A DNA stretch of 64,000 nt from Tragulus kanchil (lineage: Eukaryota; Chordata; Mammalia; Artiodactyla; Tragulidae). This document shows positions 49,206 to 61,807 of the stretch, piece after piece. Location: the NCBI GenBank assembly GCA_022376925.1, contig JAIOJX010000004.1, positions 173,815,501 to 173,879,500 on the forward strand, read 5' to 3'. Position numbers and translations under genes: made by a program. Below the pieces are notes generated by a model, which had not been told where the DNA came from, did not search any database, and saw only the letters and a program-made list of their open reading frames with translations. The first letter of the stretch is position 1; each line of letters opens with the position of its first letter.

Positions 49206-49670
49206 TGGGCCAGGGTGGGGGTGTGTGAAAGGCACACGTGCAGTTCAGCCCTCCCAATGGCCGGAAGTCCTCAGAGCCCCCGGGAGACGGGTCATTCCCG
49301 CTAAAACGTGTCCATCCTCCCGTGGCAGACAGACGTGCCGGTGAGTAGAGCATCCTTAGAATCAGACGCTCAGGGTAGCGACAGGTTTAAGTAGAGGCTT
49401 TCAGATAAAGTGTTTTTAGTGACTCCCCAGACCTGTTTGTTCAAGCTGCCTACTTTTACTTTTTACTGTGAGCTTCTAGCCATGACCACGTACGTTGTTA
49501 AAAATCACAATAATACCACAAAAATAAAAGCAAAAAGGAGACAAAGAAGATGGCAATAAGTCTGCTGAGGAACGTGTCCTGGACCCCTGTATCTGAAAGG
49601 ACCCCCCATCCCCGGGAACGGTGTGTGATCACGAGCGGTCTCACGCTTTCCTTCCCGTCTGTGTTTAGTG

Positions 49671-51956
49671 TCACTGTCCGTTTTGGAATCTCTACGCAGC
49701 ACCCACGCCTGGCGGTACGGTGGGCTTCTCCCCGCCGGCCTGCACCTCGGCGAGCCCCCTCAGCGCACGGAGCAGCCTGCGGGGACAGGAGGGCCCGGGG
49801 CCACCAGGTGCCAGGCTAGCACCTGACGCTGGCCGGGACCAGTAGGAAACAGGCCTTAACTGAAAACACACACACATACACGCACACACACATGATTCTG
49901 CAGGTGAAGCCCGTCCCCCTGATGCTTTACAGAAACAGCAGGCAGCGCGTGTGCCTGGGGTGGTGGCCTCCCCTCCTTTATCCAAAACCTTCAGGCAGGT
50001 TTAGCCCCCAGGCTGGGAAGGACTTGGGGCATCAGGGAACCCATGGCCAGGATCGGGGTTAACAGTCTTCTTGGGAGACGCTTCCTAGCTCCCATCACAC
50101 TGAGATCGTGGGTGTGGCCATGTGGCATCGCTTCCCACGCACGCGGACCTGTCCACACCCGGCTCGCATCCCCAGCCTGGACTAGCCTCCAGGCCCTGGC
50201 CCTGGCTCCGGGCTCCTCTGACACCCCACTTACTGTGTCCACTAGAGGCCACGACAGAAAAGAAGACAAGCTGCCCCGAGTCACCGACTGTTAAAAATCG
50301 TTTATTGGTCTATTTTCATTTCTTCCGCGTGGCTGGTGGGTCCTTGCCAATAGGAGACTCTTGCCCCGGGTGGTCTCAGGTGAACCTGCAGAGGTGGCGG
50401 CAGCCCGGAGTGACAGCAGAGATGCCGGGGGCATTTCTCATCAGGGTGGGGGGCAGCCATGTCATTGCAGAGACGTCTGGGTGGGTCCCCTCTCTGTGGA
50501 AACTTTGGGGGGTTACCTTACTGCTCACCTGATGAGCATTATTAGGGAGCGTCTGCCTGTCCCCACTGGCCATCTGAAGGGTCAGCGGGCGGCCGCCCAC
50601 CCGGTGAGTGGGTGACACTCAGCTCACTGCCACCTGCAGCCCCAGAACTCACCCCTGGGCTGGGCGATGCCCGGTCGCCTCCTGAAAACGCACACTGTAC
50701 CCCCTCTGTGTGACCGATGCCGTGCCAGGCTCCCCAGCTCCTCCTGGCAGGAGAAATGCAGCCCCAGATGGCTAGTGAGTGAACATACACAGCTGTGGGG
50801 CCTGTGACCTGAGAACTCAGAAGCTGAGCTGAGCATTCAGTCACTGTCCGTTTGGAATCTCTGCAGCCCCGGGACCAGGGTCAGCGCGGAGCAGCCTGCG
50901 GGACAGGAGGGCCGGGCCACCAGGTGCCAGGCTAGCACCTGACGCTGGCCGGGACCAGTAGGAAACAGGCCTTAACTGAAAACACACACACATACACGCA
51001 CACACACATGATTCTGCAGGTGAAGCCCGTCCCCCTGATGCTTTACAGAAACAGCAGGCAGCGCGTGTGCCTGGGGTGGTGGCCTCCCCTCCTTTATCCA
51101 AAACCTTCAGGCAGGTTTAGCCCCCAGGCTGGGAAGGACTTGGGGCATCAGGGAACCCATGGCCAGGATCGGGGTTAACAGTCTTCTTGGGAGACGCTTC
51201 CTAGCTCCCATCACACTGAGATCGTGGGTGTGGCCATGTGGCATCGCTTCCCACGCACGCGGACCTGTCCACACCCGGCTCGCATCCCCAGCCTGGACTA
51301 GCCTCCAGGCCCTGGCCCTGGCTCCGGGCTCCTCTGACACCCCACTTACTGTGTCCACTAGAGGCCACGACAGAAAAGAAGACAAGCTGCCCCGAGTCAC
51401 CGACTGTTAAAAATCGTTTATTGGTCTATTTTCATTTCTTCCGCGTGGCTGGTGGGTCCTTGCCAATAGGAGACTCTTGCCCCGGGTGGTCTCAGGTGAA
51501 CCTGCAGAGGTGGCGGCAGCCCGGAGTGACAGCAGAGATGCCGGGGGCATTTCTCATCAGGGTGGGGGGCAGCCATGTCATTGCAGAGACGTCTGGGTGG
51601 GTCCCCTCTCTGTGGAAACTTTGGGGGGTTACCTTACTGCTCACCTGATGAGCATTATTAGGGAGCGTCTGCCTGTCCCCACTGGCCATCTGAAGGGTCA
51701 GCGGGCGGCCGCCCACCCGGTGAGTGGGTGACACTCAGCTCACTGCCACCTGCAGCCCCAGAACTCACCCCTGGGCTGGGCGATGCCCGGTCGCCTCCTG
51801 AAAACGCACACTGTACCCCCTCTGTGTGACCGATGCCGTGCCAGGCTCCCCAGCTCCTCCTGGCAGGAGAAATGCAGCCCCAGATGGCTAGTGAGTGAAC
51901 ATACACAGCTGTGGGGCCTGTGACCTGAGAACTCAGAAGCTGAGCTGAGCATTCAG
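49671..51956. repeat. Adjacent direct duplicate pair 16 (49671-50840 / 50841-51956)
   Basis: TCACTGTCCG starts both copies. Copy 2 is about 53 bases shorter in its first 120 bases, so the offset falls from about 1170 to 1116 and then stays constant with no difference seen. The join is immediate at 50840/50841. Each copy includes a CA microsatellite. Confidence 0.95.
49864..49892. repeat. CA microsatellite (copy at 50980-51008)
   Basis: AACACACACACATACACGCACACACACATG occurs with the same interruptions and length in both copies of pair 16. A freely evolving duplicate pair would be expected to differ in such a run. Confidence 0.85.
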
Positions 51957-54186
51957 GTGATACAGAAGAGTCCTGCACGCAAGCCCTCGTCTATTCAACA
52001 CGTCTTTACCCAGCGCCCCCCTGCAGACAGTCCTGCTGCTGACAGGAGTGTCGGGGAACCTGCCTCGTCTGCGGGAGAGCCCGGGATGCCCTATGAAGTG
52101 ACTTGTGCCTAATGATTAGGAATGCTCAGATCCACAGGAGGGTAAGTGACCTTGCAGGTGGCCTTGTCCTACCCCCACCCCCGGGCTTCCCGTCCAAGAT
52201 GCTGCCAGACGGGGGGTGCGAGGTAGATGCTTGGCAAGTCAGCGGCTTTGACTATTAGCTACACTGTACCTAAAACTCCTATCTTCACCTCAAAGCCCTG
52301 ACCCATGTGCCCTTGGCAGATTGAAATTCGGGGCCACTGCAGTGCCTGCCCCCACAGGGCGCCATTCCTATAGACGGCGCTGTGACCAGCCTCCCTTGAA
52401 TGGGTTCAGCGAGATGCCCTGGCAACTGCCCTCAGCTGCTCTCTGGAATGGGCAGGATCCCATCTAAGCCAGCACACCCCAGGGAGGGTCAGCAGGCAGG
52501 TGGCCAAAAGGTACGGATGCCGCGGCGTCTGTGGGCATCCAGTGTGGCCGCAGCTGGAACCAGACTAGTGACCCCAAGACCGTCTCTTCTTGGAACCTGA
52601 CCTTGGGGTCTCACCTCGGGTCCTCCCTGTCTCTTCCCCGTCTTCTGGGTTAAAGCTAGTGGGCTACGTCATGGTCCGATAACCAGTCCGAGTCTAGGTG
52701 ATGGGCAGTAACTAAGTGGGGAGGGCTAGGGGGAGGGCTCCCCCTTGACCAGGCAGGACCCCCTCGAGGTGGGTGCGTCGTCAGTGGGACAAAGGCGCGG
52801 ACTCCGTGGGACAGACTGGTCCCTCTCCTGTGAAGCCCCTCCCATGCGCGCAGGCGTGGGGTCTCTCTGAGAGCTGATAACCGGGTAAACCAAAAACCAA
52901 TAGTATTCCTAATAATAATAATAATATAATGTAATAATAATAATCTTGTGTTTTACACAGACCGCTGTTGCACTGCTTCTGTCTTTATATACAGTAGTTT
53001 TAATAAGTATGTCCTTGGCTCCCCAGCTCCTCCTGGCAGGAGAAATGCAGCCCCAGATGGCTAGTGGTGAACATACACAGCTGTGGGGCCTGTGACCTGA
53101 GAACTCAGAAGCTGAGCTGAGCATTCAGGTGATACAGAAGAGTCCTGCACGCAAGCCCTCGTCTATTCAACACGTCTTTACCCAGCGCCCCCCTGCAGAC
53201 AGTCCTGCTGGTGACCGGAGGGTCGGGAACCTGCCTCGTCTGCGGAGAGCCCGGGATGCCCTATGAAGTGACTTGTGCCTAATGATTAGGAATGCTCAGA
53301 TCCACAGGAGGGTAAGTGACCTTGCAGGTGGCCTTGTCCTACCCCCACCCCCGGGCTTCCCGTCCAAGATGCTGCCAGACGGGGGGTGCGAGGTAGATGC
53401 TTGGCAAGTCAGCGGCTTTGACTATTAGCTACACTGTACCTAAAACTCCTATCTTCACCTCAAAGCCCTGACCCATGTGCCCTTGGCAGATTGAAATTCG
53501 GGGCCACTGCAGTGCCTGCCCCCACAGGGCGCCATTCCTATAGACGGCGCTGTGACCAGCCTCCCTTGAATGGGTTCAGCGAGATGCCCTGGCAACTGCC
53601 CTCAGCTGCTCTCTGGAATGGGCAGGATCCCATCTAAGCCAGCACACCCCAGGGAGGGTCAGCAGGCAGGTGGCCAAAAGGTACGGATGCCGCGGCGTCT
53701 GTGGGCATCCAGTGTGGCCGCAGCTGGAACCAGACTAGTGACCCCAAGACCGTCTCTTCTTGGAACCTGACCTTGGGGTCTCACCTCGGGTCCTCCCTGT
53801 CTCTTCCCCGTCTTCTGGGTTAAAGCTAGTGGGCTACGTCATGGTCCGATAACCAGTCCGAGTCTAGGTGATGGGCAGTAACTAAGTGGGGAGGGCTAGG
53901 GGGAGGGCTCCCCCTTGACCAGGCAGGACCCCCTCGAGGTGGGTGCGTCGTCAGTGGGACAAAGGCGCGGACTCCGTGGGACAGACTGGTCCCTCTCCTG
54001 TGAAGCCCCTCCCATGCGCGCAGGCGTGGGGTCTCTCTGAGAGCTGATAACCGGGTAAACCAAAAACCAATAGTATTCCTAATAATAATAATAATATAAT
54101 GTAATAATAATAATCTTGTGTTTTACACAGACCGCTGTTGCACTGCTTCTGTCTTTATATACAGTAGTTTTTATAAAGATGTCCTT
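51844..54186. repeat. Adjacent direct duplicate pair 17 (51844-53016 / 53017-54186)
   Basis: GGCTCCCCAGCTCC starts both copies. The offset goes from 1173 to 1170, through losses at the start of copy 2 (AGTGAGTG/AGTGGTG, GCTGCTGACAGG/GCTGGTGACCGG). Copy 1 ends with TTTTAATAAGTATGTCCTT where copy 2 has TTTTTATAAAGATGTCCTT. The first ~110 bases occur three times, through pair 16. Confidence 0.95.
52911..52944. repeat. AAT microsatellite (copy at 54081-54114)
   Basis: AATAATAATAATAATATAATG is followed by TAATAATAATAATC. Its structure is identical in both copies of pair 17. Confidence 0.85.
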
Positions 54187-55689
54187 AGGTTTTAATAAAG
54201 GAGTGTCACATCAACCTTCCCTGTACTGAGATGTCCTTCGATGTCGCACGGCGTGCCCGGGGGCAGCAGCGCTCATGCGCGTGTCCGTCCATCAGGGAGG
54301 GTGGACCTCAGGGCCTGGGGTCTCAGCGGACGAGCGGCCTGACGTGGAGCTAGGGGCAGCCGGTCCCACGGGGCCCCCAGAAGGCATGGAGGGCCCAGAA
54401 CCAAGGGCAGATCAAGAGAGCAGACGGGCAGTGCCTGCCAGAGGGCGAGAGCCGGGGGGAAAGGGGACGGAGCCACAGAGAGGGGCCCTGGCGGGCGGTG
54501 GGAGGGGCCGCGAGCCCGGCGGGTCGGCGACAATGCCGGGACTCCACTGGAGCCTGCGGCTGGTGGAGCCAGAAGGCAGCCATACCGGGCCACGGGTTTC
54601 CGGGGCTGGTTTGGAAGGCAGCCCCTGACAGCGGAGCCCCCTCAGGCTGGCAGGCTCACGGAGGACCAGCCTCCCCGCCCCAGCAGGGGCGCACACGCCT
54701 ACCGGGCAGACAGGGGTCCGCTGCCACCCAAGGCGGGCCCGCTGGAGCCTCTTCCAGCCAGGCCCCGAGCCCGTTCGCACCTGGACCAGAGCCGGGCAGC
54801 CCTGCGGCCAGCTCCCAGCTCAGCTCGGAGTTTGGGGCTCTAGGGCTCGTCAAACCCTTCCCGCCACCAGAACCCATCTGAGTCCCGTCCCGACGGCCCG
54901 GACGCTCGGCACACCCTCCTCCTCCCCAACCCACCCCTCGCCTCGTGGCTGGAGCCGGGCAGGAGCAGGACCGGGCGAGCGGAGGGGCGACGCCCCTGTT
55001 CTGCGGCTGCGGGTGCGTTCCCGGGCCAGGCGGAGGCTCTTTGGAGAGGCTGTGATGGCTATTGGGAGGGGGAGAGTCTTTCACACCCCTGTTTGCAGGC
55101 AAGGAGGACCCGGCGGGACAGCCGTGTGCCCACCATGTACGCACTCACACACACACCCCTCCCCGCCTTGCCACTGGGGAGGAAACAGAACAGCCTTCAG
55201 AGTGAAGATGGTGCTGGAAGGCTGCCTTCTGCCTCCCGGTCACCCCTTCTCCTGTGTCAGGGTCCACTCTGGCCCACCTGCCAGCAGGCGTGACCCCGTG
55301 AGAAGGGACAGTGGTGACTCCAGAGGCCTCAGGATCTCGGGGCCCAGCTGAATGTCTCCGACTTGACCTCGTGAGCATCGGGGAGCCGTGGTCAGTCTGG
55401 GGGCAAAGGAGAGACACAATGGAGCTGTCCTGTGGCAAGAACAGACCCGGGCGTGGAAAGGAGGCCCTCGGGAGCAAGGACGGCAGAGGAATAGAGTGGA
55501 GCTGGCCCCGCTCCGAGGCCAACCCTTTACCCTCCCGCTCAGCTCCTGAGCCCTTGGACAGAGCCAGCGGAGCTCCCCACGGAGGAAGCACAGCTCGTGG
55601 CCCATCCTGGACAAGCACGAGATCCTCCCAGGGAGGCGTGAGTGCAGGCTGCCTGCCTCCACACCGGGCCCAGGCCGAGGGGTCCTGCT
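54187..55689. other. Single-copy GC-rich DNA, no gene seen
   Basis: Unique sequence with a short (CA)n at 55146-55157. Open frames up to 162 codons on either strand have no recognisable domain. Confidence 0.4.
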
Positions 55690-55779
55690 AGGAAGACCAT
55701 CCTTACGCCATGCAGGCCCCGAGCTGAAAGGGTTTTACCTCAATCTGAGACTTCAGCCCAGGGCCCACACCTGATCGAA

Positions 55780-55930
55780 CCCTGCTTGGGACTTGAACCC
55801 ACGTGGCTGGAGCTTGAATTCCAGCCAAAACCCTGCTTGGGAGGTGAATCAATGTAGTCAGGACTCAATCCTGGCCAAAACCCTGTCTGGGACTCAAACC
55901 CACGCGGCTGGGACTTAATCCATCACTCAC
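55780..55930. repeat. Three ~50-bp tandem units beside LTR
   Basis: Units start at 55780, 55831 and 55881 with CCCTGCTTGGGACTTGAACC, CCCTGCTTGGGAGGTGAATC and CCCTGTCTGGGACTCAAACC. Each runs through a GGCTGG/GTCAGG-GACT core to CCAGCCAAAA or its equivalent. The units have diverged, so the array is old. It lies just past the 3' (U5) side of the antisense LTR, where the leader of the element would be. Confidence 0.75.
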
Positions 55931-56480
55931 CCAACGTCTGGACCCACGGAGGCTCAGGTTCTTCATGTCTCAACGCGGAAGGAATTCAGCGAGAGGCAGA
56001 GTGATAGGCAAGAAGAGCATTTATTAGGACAGGGTACTTGTAAGAGGTGCAAGCAGGCAGGCAGGAAAGCTCTGCTCTGCTCTCCCTCAGTTGCGTGGGC
56101 AGCCATATATATAGGATGGTAGAAGACCGCCCCCCTCAAGCAGACGCAGATGCAGGACGCACATCATTGGCTGCTTCTTCGCCAGCTCCTCCTTCATCAG
56201 CTGCTTATACCCAGTCGAGCCTGCTTTACTGAACAAGGAGCAGCTCTCCTGAGTTATCATCAACTTCCTGGCCTCCCAACCTTTCTCAGGTGTCTCCCTT
56301 CTACCTACCGTCCCCTACTAGGACTCCACAACCACCTCCCTATCCTACTCTGTCCCTATCAGAGCCGCCACAAAACAGAGCTGCTGGGCTTCATCCACAC
56401 TGAGTCCCATCCCAAGATTCCATGCCCCGTCGCCTACACCGACATCTCCTCAGTCTTGCATCACAGGTTTCCCCCTTCTG
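55930..56480 (-). mobile_element. Endogenous retrovirus LTR-like element, antisense, non-coding
   Basis: On -, the stretch shows LTR architecture: a TATA-type box (TATATATATGGCTGCC, about 56099-56114), and a poly-A signal AATAAATGCTC at about 56018-56025, about 85 bases downstream. A U5-like CT-rich part follows, with CTCTCGCTGAATTCC. The wording resembles bovine ERV LTRs. No gag, pol or env frame was found nearby, so it is a solo or decayed LTR. The upstream (U3) limit is uncertain because pair 18 starts at 56249 and copies part of it to 57421-57650. Confidence 0.65.
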
Positions 56481-58596
56481 CTGGGTCGTGACCACCAGCG
56501 TTTGAACATGCCTTGGTGTCAGCCATCTGAAAGGCACCCCAACACACACCTCCAGGCAGGGCCGATCAGGTCTTCAGGCTGCACCCACCCCCGGCCCGGC
56601 CCATGAGAACAGCTGGAAGCCTTGAGCCACGTGTATTTTTTAAAACTACCTGAGGGCATTAGAGAGCTGTCAAGATAGTGGAGACGTCTGAGTTCAAGGT
56701 CTGGAAGAAAAGAAACTCAGAAAGATGAGGTGGCTTGGGCTGCTTTTTCTCTGGGGACTTGTTGATTCTGAAGAGGGGGCTGAGAGGCTGAGCCATGGTT
56801 CCCCAGCTTAGCAGACTGGGCGGAGAGGGAGGTGTCCAGAACTGCTGGAGGGAGGGGTGCGTGACCCGCTTTCAGATAGGGACCCCAAAACCTACACCAT
56901 GAGAGGAAGCAGGAGCTCCCCTGAAGCTGTGTTCCATTCCCCCCAGGGCCAGAGACACTCAAATCCTGAAGCTGCTTTAAGGGGGTCACAGATGCTAGCA
57001 TGGCCTTCGTAACTGACAGCAGCAAACACTGATCTTCCTCCCGAGAGATTTCGTCATCCCAGGCTTCAAAGCATTTCTGCCAACAGTCTATCAAGTCTCT
57101 TCTGTCTGGTTCTCCCTCAGCGGTAGCCAGGCAGGGGACGCTGCAATGTGCATGAGAAACGGCAGAAACCGATCTTAGGAGAGACCTGCAGAGGCCCCAA
57201 AACATCTGCCCTTAATATGCTCAAGACAACAACCCATCCAGGACCCTTGTCTGCAGAATCCCGAGGACAGAGGAGCCTGGCGGGCTACTGTCCAGGGGGT
57301 TGCAAAGAGTCGGAGACAACTTAGCGACTGAACAACAGCAAAAAAAGAGAGCTCAGGGACTTCCCTGGTGGTCCAGCAGATAAAGAGTCTGCCTTGTAGT
57401 GCAAGGGCACGGTTCAGTCCCTGAGTTATCATCAACTTCCTGGCCTCCCAACCTTTCTCAGGTGTCTCCTTCTATCCGTCCCCTACTAGGACTCCACAAC
57501 CACCTCCCTATCCTACTCTGTCCCTATCAGAGCCGCCACAAAACAGAGCTGCTGGGCTTCATCCACACTGAGTCCCATCCCAAGATTCCATGCCCCGTCG
57601 CCTACACCGACATCTCCTCAGTCTTGCATCACAGGTTTCCCCCTTCTGCTGGGTCGTGACCACCAGCGTTTGAACATGCCTTGGTGTCAGCCATCTGAAA
57701 GGCACCCCAACACACACCTCCAGGCAGGGCCGATCAGGTCTTCAGGCTGCACCCACCCCCGGCCCGGCCCATGAGAACAGCTGGAAGCCTTGAGCCACGT
57801 GTATTTTTTAAAACTACCTGAGGGCATTAGAGAGCTGTCAAGATAGTGGAGACGTCTGAGTTCAAGGTCTGGAAGAAAAGAAACTCAGAAAGATGAGGTG
57901 GCTTGGGCTGCTTTTTCTCTGGGGACTTGTTGATTCTGAAGAGGGGGCTGAGAGGCTGAGCCATGGTTCCCCAGCTTAGCAGACTGGGCGGAGAGGGAGG
58001 TGTCCAGAACTGCTGGAGGGAGGGGTGCGTGACCCGCTTTCAGATAGGGACCCCAAAACCTACACCATGAGAGGAAGCAGGAGCTCCCCTGAAGCTGTGT
58101 TCCATTCCCCCCAGGGCCAGAGACACTCAAATCCTGAAGCTGCTTTAAGGGGGTCACAGATGCTAGCATGGCCTTCGTAACTGACAGCAGCAAACACTGA
58201 TCTTCCTCCCGAGAGATTTCGTCATCCCAGGCTTCAAAGCATTTCTGCCAACAGTCTATCAAGTCTCTTCTGTCTGGTTCTCCCTCAGCGGTAGCCAGGC
58301 AGGGGACGCTGCAATGTGCATGAGAAACGGCAGAAACCGATCTTAGGAGAGACCTGCAGAGGCCCCAAAACATCTGCCCTTAATATGCTCAAGACAACAA
58401 CCCATCCAGGACCCTTGTCTGCAGAATCCCGAGGACAGAGGAGCCTGGCGGGCTACTGTCCAGGGGGTTGCAAAGAGTCGGAGACAACTTAGCGACTGAA
58501 CAACAGCAAAAAAAAAAGAGAGCTCAGGGACTTCCCTGGTGGTCCAGCAGATAAAGAGTCTGCCTTGTAGTGCAAGGGGCACCGGTTCAGTCCCTG
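56249..58596. repeat. Adjacent direct duplicate pair 18 (56249-57424 / 57421-58596)
   Basis: The offset goes from 1172 to 1168. Copy 2 loses a few bases at its start (CCCTTCTACCTACCGTCC/CCTTCTATCCGTCC). The end of copy 1 has shortened runs (AGCAAAAAAAGAG versus nine or more As; GGGCACGG versus GGGGCACCGG). Four bases, CCTG or CTGA-type, are shared at the join. Copy 1 starts inside the antisense LTR region. Confidence 0.95.
57255..57345 (+). mobile_element. Bov-tA SINE 3' fragment (copy at 58423-58515)
   Basis: AATCCCGAGGACAGAGGAGCC, TGGCGGGCTACTGTCC and TGCAAAGAGTCGGAGACAAC form the 3' end of the element, followed by an A-rich tail. The A run is longer in the second copy. Confidence 0.85.
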
Positions 58597-58775
58597 GTCC
58601 AGGAAGATCCCACGTGCCGCAGAGGAGCTGGACCTGTGGTGTGTCCAGTTATGAGCCGGTGCTCTGCAGTGAGAGAGGCCACTGCAATGGGAGGCCCACA
58701 CAGGCCAAGGAACAAAGATGGATGAAAATAGATAAATGAAAGAGGCATGATGGGGAAAAGAAAAAAAAAATTTTT
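58520..58775 (+). mobile_element. CHR-type SINE (5' part also at 57352-57424)
   Basis: CAGGGACTTCCCTGGTGGTCC, then AAAGAGTCTGCCTTGTAGTG, GGTTCAGTCCCTGGTCCAGG, AAGATCCCACGTGCCGCAG and a GGCCACTGCAATGGGAGGCC part, ends in an A-rich tail. This is the tRNA-Glu-derived cetartiodactyl CHR order. Copy 1 of pair 18 stops inside it at 57424. Confidence 0.8.
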
Positions 58776-59159
58776 TTTAAAACTCAGACCGTATAAGATT
58801 AGGTCTAAAAACTGAAAATGAAACACATAAAATATATAAATATTTTATGTTGTGTAAATATAAAATATTATGTAGGAAGTTTTATAAGGAACCATTTAGA
58901 AACTATAGAAATAAAAAGTCCAATAACCAAGATGAGAAAGGAAGGTTAAAAGTGTCTGTTTGCAGAGATCTGATTGTCTGCCAAAAAAAAAAAAAAAGCC
59001 AAGGAAGCTACAAAAAGGACTCCTAGAGCCAGTGAGTTTGTAACATCACAGATGAACACGTGAAAATCACCTGTATCTCCAGGTTCTAGTAATGGCCACG
59101 GTGCAGGGACACAGCTGGGCCTGGAAAGCACCATCCAAAGTGAAGCCAGGCAGACAAAG
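58776..59159. other. AT-rich DNA, probable L1-related, no gene
   Basis: Poly-A, poly-T and TATAAATAT runs lead into the L1 3' end at 59160. A run of about 15 As lies at 58983-58997. This is where the window changes from GC-rich to AT-rich. Confidence 0.5.
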
Positions 59160-59515
59160 CTGACATTGCTTATACGCAGAGTCTAAAGAAATGACCCAGA
59201 TGACTTATTTACAGGCAGAAACAGACTCACAGACTTCAAAAACGTACTTGTGGTTACTGAAGGGTGACCGTGGCAGGGTGGAGGGAGGACGAATCGGGGG
59301 TTTGGGATTCTCGTGAGCGCACCGCTGCATACAGAACAGGTGGGCACCACGGCCCGCGGTACTGCTCCGAGAGCTTGGTATTCTAGAATGACCTACGTGG
59401 GCAAGGAGTCCAAAAAAGGTAGGATGTGTGTGTAACGTAATCACTTTTATGTATGCCTGACAGTAACACAACATTGTCAATCAACTGTACTTCAATATAA
59501 AATAAATGTTAAAGT
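59160..59515 (+). mobile_element. L1 LINE 3' UTR (second half copied at 60398-60613)
   Basis: TTACAGGCAGAAACAGACTC, ACAGACTTCAAAAACGTAC, GTAACACAACATTGTCAATC and the terminal AACTGTACTTCAATATAAAA are the artiodactyl L1 3' end on +. Pair 19 begins at 59300 inside this element. Confidence 0.85.
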
Positions 59516-61479
59516 GTTTCTCGAAAGAAGGGATGATTTCAGTGAGCCCGGATCCGTGCATCTTCCCACACGTAGAAAAGCACCAAATCCCTTCACTTGA
59601 GATGTCTGGTTTTCTTTTATTAACAATAATCCTTTGATAGTCCGACCGCCTGGTCTTTTGTTGCAAAACCCTCTATGGATCCTGGCTCCGGCTCTGGTCC
59701 ACAATTGCTCAGCGTTGTCTGAGATGCCGCACCCCAGGCTTGCAGTCCTTCGAGCATCTGCTGAATAAAACGTAACTCTCAGCTTCGAGGGCATGTCGCT
59801 ACTTGACAGCATCGTATCCCTGTCTGCTGTGGAGCAAGGAAAATCGGCCGGGCAGACACACAGATCCCCTCTTTTCTGAATCTCCTTCCCATGTGGGTCG
59901 CCACAGAGCTGAGTAGAGTTCTGCTAGACAGCAGGCCCTTATGAGTCATCTCTCTCATAAATAGTCGTGTATACACAGCGATCACAACCTCCCAGCTCGT
60001 CCCACCCACGACTTTCCCCCTCTGGTGCCCATATGTTTGTTCTTTATACTGGTATCTTTATTTCTGCTTGGCACATAGGGTCGTCTGTACCATTTTTCTA
60101 GACTCCACACACATGCATCCATATACGATGTTTGTGTTCTCTTTCTGACTTACAGGACCGGCTCGAGGTCTATCCACACCTCCGCAAACGGCACCACTGT
60201 GTTGCCCAGGCTTGTTCTAAGTCAAGAACAATCAAAGCCTTCTTGTAGTCCAAGCCTTGGGATCCTTTCACAACAGGATTTCCTTAAAAACCTAATTAAG
60301 CTTTGAATTTATTTACCTCCAGTTAGCTCCAGGTTCCATACTTCCACCTAAAAGTTCTGTTTGAGATACTGATCTCAGTTTGAATTTATTTTCCTCCGTT
60401 TGGGATTCTCGTGAGCGCACCGCTGCATACAGAACAGGTGGGCACCACGGCCCGCGGTACTGCTCCGAGAGCTTGGTATTCTAGAATGACCTACGTGGGC
60501 AAGGAGTCCAAAAAAGGTAGGATGTGTGTGTAACGTAATCACTTTTATGTATGCCTGACAGTAACACAACATTGTCAATCAACTGTACTTCAATATAAAA
60601 TAAATGTTAAAGTGTTTCTCGAAAGAAGGGATGATTTCAGTGAGCCCGGATCCGTGCATCTTCCCACACGTAGAAAAGCACCAAATCCCTTCACTTGAGA
60701 TGTCTGGTTTTCTTTTATTAACAATAATCCTTTGATAGTCCGACCGCCTGGTCTTTTGTTGCAAAACCCTCTATGGATCCTGGCTCCGGCTCTGGTCCAC
60801 AATTGCTCAGCGTTGTCTGAGATGCCGCACCCCAGGCTTGCAGTCCTTCGAGCATCTGCTGAATAAAACGTAACTCTCAGCTTCGAGGGCATGTCGCTAC
60901 TTGACAGCATCGTATCCCTGTCTGCTGTGGAGCAAGGAAAATCGGCCGGGCAGACACACAGATCCCCTCTTTTCTGAATCTCCTTCCCATGTGGGTCGCC
61001 ACAGAGCTGAGTAGAGTTCTGCTAGACAGCAGGCCCTTATGAGTCATCTCTCTCATAAATAGTCGTGTATACACAGCGATCACAACCTCCCAGCTCGTCC
61101 CACCCACGACTTTCCCCCTCTGGTGCCCATATGTTTGTTCTTTATACTGGTATCTTTATTTCTGCTTGGCACATAGGGTCGTCTGTACCATTTTTCTAGA
61201 CTCCACACACATGCATCCATATACGATGTTTGTGTTCTCTTTCTGACTTACAGGACCGGCTCGAGGTCTATCCACACCTCCGCAAACGGCACCACTGTGT
61301 TGCCCAGGCTTGTTCTAAGTCAAGAACAATCAAAGCCTTCTTGTAGTCCAAGCCTTGGGATCCTTTCACAACAGGATTTCCTTAAAAACCTAATTAAGCT
61401 TTGAATTTATTTACCTCCAGTTAGCTCCAGGTTCCATACTTCCACCTAAAAGTTCTGTTTGAGATACTGATCTCAGTTT
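59300..61479. repeat. Adjacent direct duplicate pair 19 (59300-60381 / 60398-61479)
   Basis: A constant offset of 1098 was seen, with no difference between copies. A 16-base unmatched stretch, GAATTTATTTTCCTCC, lies between them and resembles a piece from within copy 1 (60307-60322). The pair holds an L1 3' end on + and an L1 fragment on -. Confidence 0.95.
59995..60215 (-). mobile_element. L1 fragment, antisense (copy at 61093-61313)
   Basis: TTTTTCTAGACTCCACACAC, GTGTTCTCTTTCTGACTTAC and GGTCTATCCACACCTCCGC are antisense L1 3' region text. The end towards GGCACCACTGTGTTG is diverged. It is duplicated by pair 19. Confidence 0.7.
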
Positions 61480-61807
61480 TGCTTATCTTCCCTTTTGCCC
61501 TCACGTCTCACTCACTCACCGTATAGCGGCAGCTACCTGGAGCCTGCCGGGGCATTTCTAGACCTGCTTTCTGCCCTGAGGTGGTCTGAGCCTTTGTTGT
61601 TCAATGGTCTTCTCCACATGTATCAAGCTAGTTTTGGCTTTCCAATTTTACTAAGCTCCTGCTTTCTGGAATTTCTCCGTTCTCTTTTATTTCTGGTTGC
61701 AAACTAACCACTTCCTTCCTGAAGTTCACACAAAATCCTTCTGAGGGTATCAACAGTGAAGACGACCTTACAATGCCCTGCTTTCTCGCCTCTTGTCTCA
61801 GTGTTCA

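Noticed and set aside
56717..57205. A 162-codon frame on -, repeated at 57885-58373
   Set aside because: Its presence in both copies is only the pair 18 duplication, so it is not evidence of selection. No domain was recognised and it lies among LTR and SINE remnants.
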